From: an uncultured Collinsella sp.
Lineage (GTDB): Bacteria > Actinomycetota > Coriobacteriia > Coriobacteriales > Coriobacteriaceae
Assembly: GCA_958348565.1 (NCBI GenBank)
Contig: CATVZP010000073.1
Span: forward strand, 1-10,079
Length of the DNA stretch: 10,079 bases
Reading direction: 5' to 3'
Of the stretch, positions 5,710-10,079 are shown piece after piece. Both the position numbers and the translations under genes were made by a program. Under the pieces are notes generated by a model that had not been told where the DNA came from, did no database searches, and worked only from the letters and a program-made list of their open reading frames with translations. Numbering within the stretch: the stretch's first letter is position 1; every line of letters starts with the position of its first letter.

Positions 5710-6732
5710 ATGAGCAAAGAGTGTGTCGAGCAGGTCGAAGGCGCAGGGGCTTCGGTGCCGATGACCGATATATCGAACATTGATGTGCCCGAGGGCACTG
5801 ACGAGCTCAGCCGCAGTACCCGCCGTGCATGGCGCGACCGCCTGAACAGTGCGTCGACGCGCAAGATGATTACGGGCGTTCTGGCCACGCTGGTGGGTGG
5901 TTCGTTTTGGGGTTTTTCGGGTACCAGCGCGAGCTTCCTGTTCGATACCTATCACGTTGATACCCTGTGGCTTATGAGTGTGCGCCAGATTCTCGCCGGT
6001 CTGCTCTTTATGGCCGTGGTGGTCACGCGCGATCGCGAGCGTCTGGTTAAACTCTGGACCACGCCCGCCGACCGCAGACAACTGCTGCTTTTTACCGCTT
6101 TTGGCCTGCTGTTCAACCAGTTCTGCTATCTTTCGGCCGTGCGCCTGACCAATGCCGGAACCGCGACGGTGCTTCAGTGCCTGCAGCTGGTCATCATTAT
6201 GGGATACACCTGCGTTATCGACCGCCGCAGGCCGCGCACGCGCGAGGTTATCGGCATTGGCTTGGCTCTGGGCGGTACGTTTTTGATCGCCACCGGCGGT
6301 GACCCCACCAGCCTGAGCATCTCGCCGTTCGGCCTGGTCGCGGGCCTTATGTGTGCGGTCAGCGCCACCTGCATGGCGGTGATCCCCGCCAAGATCCTGC
6401 CCGAATATGGCAGCCCCATTGTCACGGGTTCGGCTATGCTCACGGCGGGCATCGTTTCGTGTGCTTTCGTTCGCCCTTGGGCGCATATGCCGGCGCTCGA
6501 TGTTGCCGGTATCGAGGCGCTCGCGGTGTTCGTGGTCATCGGTTCGTTTTTTGCCTACATGCTCTATATGCAGGGCGTTAAGGACATTGGCTCGGTCCGC
6601 GCAAGCCTCATCGGAACCGTGGAGCCGGTCTCGGCGACCATCACGAGTGCCGTTATGCTGGGCACGGTGTTTTTGCCGACCGACTTGATTGGCTTTGCCA
6701 TGATCATCGTGATGATGTTCCTCACGGTGTAG
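5710..6732 (+). CDS. DMT superfamily (EamA family) transporter
   Basis: A 340-residue membrane protein with about ten hydrophobic helices in two EamA-like halves, roughly residues 54-190 and 205-338. The first helix is ITGVLATLVGGSFWGFSG, and the family sign LSAVRLTNAGTATVLQCL ends the first half's helix pair. The second half carries SLIGTVEPVSATITSAVMLG, matching the conserved P-V-x-A region. DMT proteins export or import small metabolites such as amino acids or sugars; the substrate cannot be read from the sequence. An acidic, soluble N-terminal tail of about 50 residues is longer than usual. ATG 5710 is chosen because GGGGGAG (5699-5705) lies four bases upstream; the same frame upstream to 5503 lacks such a site. 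The end is abrupt (FLTV straight after the last helix) but full length for the family. It lies 81 bases before glmM. Confidence 0.93.
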   Translation: MSKECVEQVEGAGASVPMTDISNIDVPEGTDELSRSTRRAWRDRLNSASTRKMITGVLATLVGGSFWGFSGTSASFLFDTYHVDTLWLMSVRQILAGLLFMAVVVTRDRERLVKLWTTPADRRQLLLFTAFGLLFNQFCYLSAVRLTNAGTATVLQCLQLVIIMGYTCVIDRRRPRTREVIGIGLALGGTFLIATGGDPTSLSISPFGLVAGLMCAVSATCMAVIPAKILPEYGSPIVTGSAMLTAGIVSCAFVRPWAHMPALDVAGIEALAVFVVIGSFFAYMLYMQGVKDIGSVRASLIGTVEPVSATITSAVMLGTVFLPTDLIGFAMIIVMMFLTV

Positions 6733-6766
6733 CCCCTTCGGTTGCTTTAAAGGATAATAGGCTGGC

Positions 6767-6796
6767 GGCGCGTTGCTTTGGCGGCGCGCCTTTGTC
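6767..6796 (+). terminator. Hairpin between the transporter and glmM, probable terminator
   Basis: GGCGCGTTGC (6767-6776) pairs with GCGGCGCGCC (6781-6790) in a 10-bp stem, counting two G-T wobbles, with a TTTG loop, and TTTGTCT follows. It probably ends the transporter transcript. A GATAAT at 6753-6758, just upstream, could be a -10 element for glmM; if so the hairpin would sit in the glmM leader and act as an attenuator instead. No good -35 is seen for it. Confidence 0.55.
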
Positions 6797-6813
6797 TATA
6801 GAGAGGACCTCTT

Positions 6814-8145
6814 ATGAAGTACTTTGGCACCGACGGCTTTCGCGGCGAGGCCAATGTTGGGCTGACCGTGGAGCATGCGTACAAGATCGGCCGTTTTGTG
6901 GGTTGGTACTACGGTGCCAACCGCGAGCGCAAGGCACGCGTGATCGTGGGCAAGGACACGCGTCGCTCGAGCTACATGTTCGAGGCGGCGCTGGTGAGTG
7001 GCCTGGTCGCGAGCGGTGCGGACGCATATATGCTGCACGTGATCCCCACGCCGGGCGTGGCGCATCAGACCGTGGAGGGCTGCTTCGATTGCGGCATCAT
7101 GATCAGCGCGAGCCACAACCCGTTTTGCGATAACGGCATTAAGCTCGTCAACAGCGACGGCTTTAAGATGGACGAGGACGTGCTGGAGCTCATCGAGGAC
7201 TATATCGATGGCAAGAGCGAGGTGCCGCTGGCAACGGGCAACCACATCGGCGCCACGGTGGACTACATGCAGGGCCGCAACCGCTATATTGCCTCGCTCA
7301 TCGCGAGCGCGAACTTTTCGCTGCAGGGTGTCAAGATCGGCCTGGATTGCGCCAACGGCTCGGCGTCCTCGGTGGCCAAGCCGGTGTTCGACGCACTGGG
7401 CGCCGACGTGCGCGTGATCAACGCCGCGCCCGACGGATTTAACATCAATGTGGACTGTGGCTCGACGCATATGGAGCGCCTGCAGCGCCACGTGGTGGAG
7501 CAGGGCCTGGACGTGGGCTTTGCCTACGACGGCGATGCCGACCGCTGCCTGGCCGTGGACGAGCGCGGTCGCGTGGTCGACGGCGACCAGATCCTGTACG
7601 TGTGCGGCGTGTACCTGAACAAGCACGGGCGACTCTCGGGCGGTACCGTGGTGCCGACGATCGCCAGCAACTTTGGCCTGATCAAGTCGCTGGAGCTTGC
7701 CGGTCTGAGCGCCGTGACCAGCGGCGTGGGCGACCGTCACGTGTACGCCAAGATGCGCGAGGGCGGCTTCAGCCTGGGCGGAGAGCAAACGGGCCACACG
7801 ATTTTTGGCGATATCGAGCGCACGGGCGACGGCATTATGACCTCGCTGCGCGTGATGGAAGTGATTCGCGCCGAGCGCGAGACGCTCTCGCAGCTCACGG
7901 CTCCGTGCAAGCTGCTGCCGCAAGCACAGGTTGCCGTGCGCGTGGCCGACAAAGATGCCGCGCTCGAGAACATGGGCGTGCAGAATGCGATCGCCGAGGC
8001 CGAGGCCGCGCTGGCGGGCGAGGGCCGCGTGCTCGTGCGCAAGAGCGGAACCGAGTCGGTGATTCGCGTGTTGGCTGAGGCTCCGGACCAAGCCGCCGCC
8101 GACGCCGCCATGAAGCGCATCGCCAACGCGCTCGAGGCTCTGTAG
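6814..8145 (+). CDS. glmM: Phosphoglucosamine mutase
   Basis: A 443-residue cytosolic enzyme that converts glucosamine-6-phosphate to glucosamine-1-phosphate, on the path to UDP-N-acetylglucosamine for peptidoglycan. All family marks are present and in order. The N-terminus is YFGTDGFRGEANVG. The catalytic serine loop is ISASHNPFCDNGIK, with S100 the phosphorylated residue. The metal loop is DGDADR (D239, D241, D243). The sugar-recognition loop is GEQTGH (323-328), and the phosphate-binding loop is RKSGTES (409-415). Length matches the family (about 445). ATG 6814 has GAGAGGA (6801-6807) six bases upstream and begins directly with the conserved YFGTDG, so the start is firm. It uses mostly C/G third positions, stronger than its accessory neighbours, as expected of a core gene. 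Confidence 0.97.
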   Translation: MKYFGTDGFRGEANVGLTVEHAYKIGRFVGWYYGANRERKARVIVGKDTRRSSYMFEAALVSGLVASGADAYMLHVIPTPGVAHQTVEGCFDCGIMISASHNPFCDNGIKLVNSDGFKMDEDVLELIEDYIDGKSEVPLATGNHIGATVDYMQGRNRYIASLIASANFSLQGVKIGLDCANGSASSVAKPVFDALGADVRVINAAPDGFNINVDCGSTHMERLQRHVVEQGLDVGFAYDGDADRCLAVDERGRVVDGDQILYVCGVYLNKHGRLSGGTVVPTIASNFGLIKSLELAGLSAVTSGVGDRHVYAKMREGGFSLGGEQTGHTIFGDIERTGDGIMTSLRVMEVIRAERETLSQLTAPCKLLPQAQVAVRVADKDAALENMGVQNAIAEAEAALAGEGRVLVRKSGTESVIRVLAEAPDQAAADAAMKRIANALEAL

Positions 8146-8171
8146 TTACGCGGTTTTACCAAACCGCGTAA
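8146..8171 (+). terminator. 11-bp hairpin directly after glmM, without a T run
   Basis: TTACGCGGTTT (8146-8156) and AAACCGCGTAA (8161-8171) form a perfect stem with a TACC loop, starting at the base after the glmM stop codon. The sequence after it (CGGCTCGACG) has no T tract. It may shield the mRNA 3' end or help stop transcription, with the stronger stem at 8328-8367 as backup. Confidence 0.6.
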
Positions 8172-8202
8172 CGGCTCGACGCTGCCAAGACATCGGCGTC
8201 AA

Positions 8203-8324
8203 CCTAGTCATTGGGGACGTTCTTAAACGACTAGTCATCGGGGACACTCTTCGTTATCCGTGCTTCTGGCTGGCAAAGAGTGTCCCAAACGACTAGTCAT
8301 TAAAGAACGTCCCCAATGACTAGG
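8203..8324. repeat. 122-bp inverted-repeat element built of four ~22-base units (REPIN/MITE-like)
   Basis: Arms at 8203-8251 and 8276-8324 pair in 44 of 49 positions around a 24-base loop. The outer 22 bases (CCTAGTCATTGGGGACGTTC and two more) pair perfectly, as do the inner 11 (GGGACACTCTT with AAGAGTGTCCC). The middle contains the self-complementary GACTAGTC in each arm. Each arm holds two related units of the form (GA)CTAGTCAT-x-GGGAC-xx-TCTT. The size, the near-perfect arms and the convergent intergenic site fit a non-autonomous element such as a REPIN or MITE, typically moved by a separate IS200-like transposase. No transposase is in the window, and the mobile nature is inferred. Confidence 0.75.
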
Positions 8325-8327
8325 TGA

Positions 8328-8367
8328 AAAGGGGGCGCCGCGGAACCAATTCCGCGGCGCCCCCTTT
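8328..8367 (-). terminator. 18-bp GC-rich terminator of the M32 peptidase gene, possibly bidirectional
   Basis: Bases 8328-8345 and 8350-8367 form a perfect 18-bp stem (AAAGGGGGCGCCGCGGAA with its complement) around a CCAA loop. On the minus strand it is followed by TTTTCACC, giving the standard terminator layout 22 bases after the peptidase stop. Read on the plus strand it ends in CCCCCTTTGCG and may also stop glmM transcripts. It begins three bases after the 122-bp repeat. Confidence 0.88.
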
Positions 8368-8389
8368 GCGTTGGCGTGTTGCTTAAGCT

Positions 8390-9964
8390 TTACAGCTCGT
8401 AGAGCGTGGTGAACTTGTCCTGCAGGTAGCTGCAGTAGTAGCGGGCATCGAACGCCATGCCGCAGGCGCCCTTGATGAGCTCCGGTGCGTCTTTGGCGCG
8501 GCCCCACTGCCAAATGTGCTCGCCCAGCCAGGCGCGGACGGGCGTCAGATCGCCGCTCGCACAGGCACCGGTAAGGTCGACGCCGTCGCGGCACATGGCC
8601 GGCACAAACATGGCGTCGTAGGCGCTGCCCAGCGCATAGGTGGGGAAGTAACCAAATGAGCCGCCGCTCCAATGCGTATCCTGCAGGCAGCCGCGCGTGT
8701 CGTCGGGAACGGGAATGCCCAGGTACTCGTCCATAAAGCGATTCCAAAGCGCGGGGATGTCCTTGGCCGTGGCCTCGCCGGCAAACAGCATGCGCTCGAT
8801 CTCGTAGCGCACCATAACGTGCAGCGGATAGGTGAGTTCGTCCGCCTCGGTGCGGATCAACGACGGCTGCGCGATGTTCACGGCGCGGTAGAGCGTGTCC
8901 TCGTCCACGCTGCCATAGACCTCGGGCGCGTGACGGCGCAGCACCTCGAGCAGCGGGCCCATAAAGGCGCGGCTGCGCCCCACGGTGTTTTCGAAAAAGC
9001 GGCTCTGGCTCTCGTGGATGCCCATGGAGGTGCCGCCCTCCAGACAGGTGCGCGCATAGGCGGGATTGACGCCCAGCTCGTACATGGCGTGCCCCGCTTC
9101 GTGGATGATGCTGTAGACGTTGGAGATACAGTCGTCCTCGTAGATGTGCGTCGCGATGCGCGCGTCGCCCACGGCAAAGCCCTCGCTAAACGGGTGCTCG
9201 GTAAAGGCAAGCGTGGTGTCGTTCAGGTCCAGGCCGACGAGCTTCATCAGGTCGAAGCTCATGGCTCGCTGGGCGGCCTCGGGCACGCGGGCGTGCAAGA
9301 AGTCGGCGTCGGGCTGTTGGCCGCGCTCGCCGATGGCGTGCACGAGCGGCACGACCGTTGCCTTGACCTCATCGCAAAACGCGTCGAAGCTCTTGGCGGA
9401 AAGGCCGCGCTCGTACTGGTCGAGCCAAACATCGTACGGGTCGCGCTTTGGGTCCATGAGCTCGGCCTGATGCTTAAGCTGGCCGACGATTCTATCCACA
9501 TAGGGCTCAAAGCTCGCCCAGTCATTGGCCGTCTTGGCCTTGTGCCACACGGCGTCGGCCTCGCAGGTGAGCCTGGTCCAGGCCTCGGCCTCCTCGGTGG
9601 GAATGACGCTCGCTTCGCGCTGGTCGCGGCCGAGCACGCGGATCTCGTCGAGCAGCTGCGGGTCGTCGATCTTGCCGCCGGCGACGGTCTCGCGTGCTAG
9701 CGAGCGCACAAGTTCGACAGACTTTTCACTGGTCAGAAGCTTATGGTGCTCGCCGGCAAGGGTGCCCATGGCGTCGGCACGGGCGGCGGCACCGTTGGCG
9801 GGAGCAATGGTCGCGCCGTCAAACTCGGCAATCTTGAGCAGATACTCGCGGGTCCACAGCTTGCCCTCGAGCTTGCGGAATTTTTTAATGGCCTTATCGA
9901 CCTTCATGCCTTTGAGCGTCTTGTCCGCTGCGGGCTTGGCCTTCTTATCGAGTTTCTTTCCCAT
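8390..9964 (-). CDS. M32 family metallocarboxypeptidase (thermostable carboxypeptidase Taq type)
   Basis: A 524-residue cytosolic zinc carboxypeptidase that removes C-terminal residues from peptides, most likely in peptide turnover. The zinc motif HEAGH is at 288-292, in the family context SIIHEAGHAMYELG. The HES element (H317, E318) with QSRFFENTVGRSRAF follows and supplies the third ligand. Further M32 marks are IRTEADELTYPLHVMVRYEIE and an end with DTRGCLQDTHWSGGSFGYFPTYALGSAYDA. Length is about that of the family (490-510) plus a lysine-rich N-terminal tail (MGKKLDKKAK and on to about residue 30). ATG 9964 is chosen because AAGGA (on the minus strand, 9971-9975) lies seven bases upstream; the same frame starts earlier, at 10009, without such a site. 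It converges with glmM. No partner gene lies to its right within the window. Confidence 0.96.
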   Translation of the reverse strand: MGKKLDKKAKPAADKTLKGMKVDKAIKKFRKLEGKLWTREYLLKIAEFDGATIAPANGAAARADAMGTLAGEHHKLLTSEKSVELVRSLARETVAGGKIDDPQLLDEIRVLGRDQREASVIPTEEAEAWTRLTCEADAVWHKAKTANDWASFEPYVDRIVGQLKHQAELMDPKRDPYDVWLDQYERGLSAKSFDAFCDEVKATVVPLVHAIGERGQQPDADFLHARVPEAAQRAMSFDLMKLVGLDLNDTTLAFTEHPFSEGFAVGDARIATHIYEDDCISNVYSIIHEAGHAMYELGVNPAYARTCLEGGTSMGIHESQSRFFENTVGRSRAFMGPLLEVLRRHAPEVYGSVDEDTLYRAVNIAQPSLIRTEADELTYPLHVMVRYEIERMLFAGEATAKDIPALWNRFMDEYLGIPVPDDTRGCLQDTHWSGGSFGYFPTYALGSAYDAMFVPAMCRDGVDLTGACASGDLTPVRAWLGEHIWQWGRAKDAPELIKGACGMAFDARYYCSYLQDKFTTLYEL

Positions 9965-10079
9965 ACCATATCCTTGATCTCGCGAGCCGAGCGCCACGGA
10001 TGGGCGCACGGCCAGTTTGCACAGCTACCTGCCTTGTACCCAGCACGAACAAAACGGAACGCGGCGATACGCCCACACA

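Noticed and set aside
6796..8091. 431-residue open frame on the minus strand across glmM
   Set aside because: It lies wholly over the unmistakable glmM gene, is full of His, Ala and Arg as expected of the antisense frame of a GC-rich gene, and has no ribosome site or known motif.
8672..9700. 342-residue open frame on the plus strand across the M32 gene
   Set aside because: Antisense of a confirmed peptidase gene with strong third-position GC bias; low-complexity Val/Ala/Gly/Leu composition and no ribosome site.

Overview
The window looks like chromosomal DNA from a GC-rich actinobacterium of the Coriobacteriia, most like Collinsella. That assignment is inferred from base composition, strong purine-rich ribosome binding sites, a valine tRNA with an encoded CCA, and the protein set. 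No database search was possible. Two parts differ in character.

Left part, about 1-4955, is accessory. It opens with a gene-free, locally AT-rich leader of about 465 bases full of repeats. First come two tandem copies and one inverted copy of a GCGTGGATTTTCGGAC-type motif. Then come at least seven GAGAGATA / TATCTCTC 8-mers in both orientations. The leader feeds a gene for an AlbA_2 (Schlafen-type) plus GHKL-like ATPase protein with a C-terminal winged helix (467-1933). Next are an unrecognised minus-strand gene (2034-2525), a plus-strand HNH nuclease whose N-terminal half looks like the sensor module of predicted modification-dependent (type IV-like) restriction enzymes (2741-3823), and a small zinc-ribbon protein (3946-4230). 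A minus-strand DUF5710 protein with a Cys-rich middle (4269-4955) closes this part.

Right part, about 5300-10079, is housekeeping. A tRNA-Val(GAC) gene on the minus strand has a good promoter and a textbook intrinsic terminator. To its right are a DMT/EamA transporter (5710-6732), then glmM phosphoglucosamine mutase (6814-8145), which supplies glucosamine-1-phosphate for cell-wall precursors. An M32 metallocarboxypeptidase follows on the minus strand (8390-9964). glmM and the peptidase converge on an intergenic stretch holding three hairpins: an 11-bp stem after glmM, a 122-bp inverted-repeat (REPIN/MITE-like) element, and an 18-bp terminator.

The most interesting items are the HNH protein with its putative modified-DNA sensor, the repeat-dense leader of the AlbA_2-ATPase gene, and the 122-bp inverted-repeat element built from four related ~22-base units. 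Nothing proves a single new multi-gene system. The accessory genes do not form one operon, since their strands alternate.
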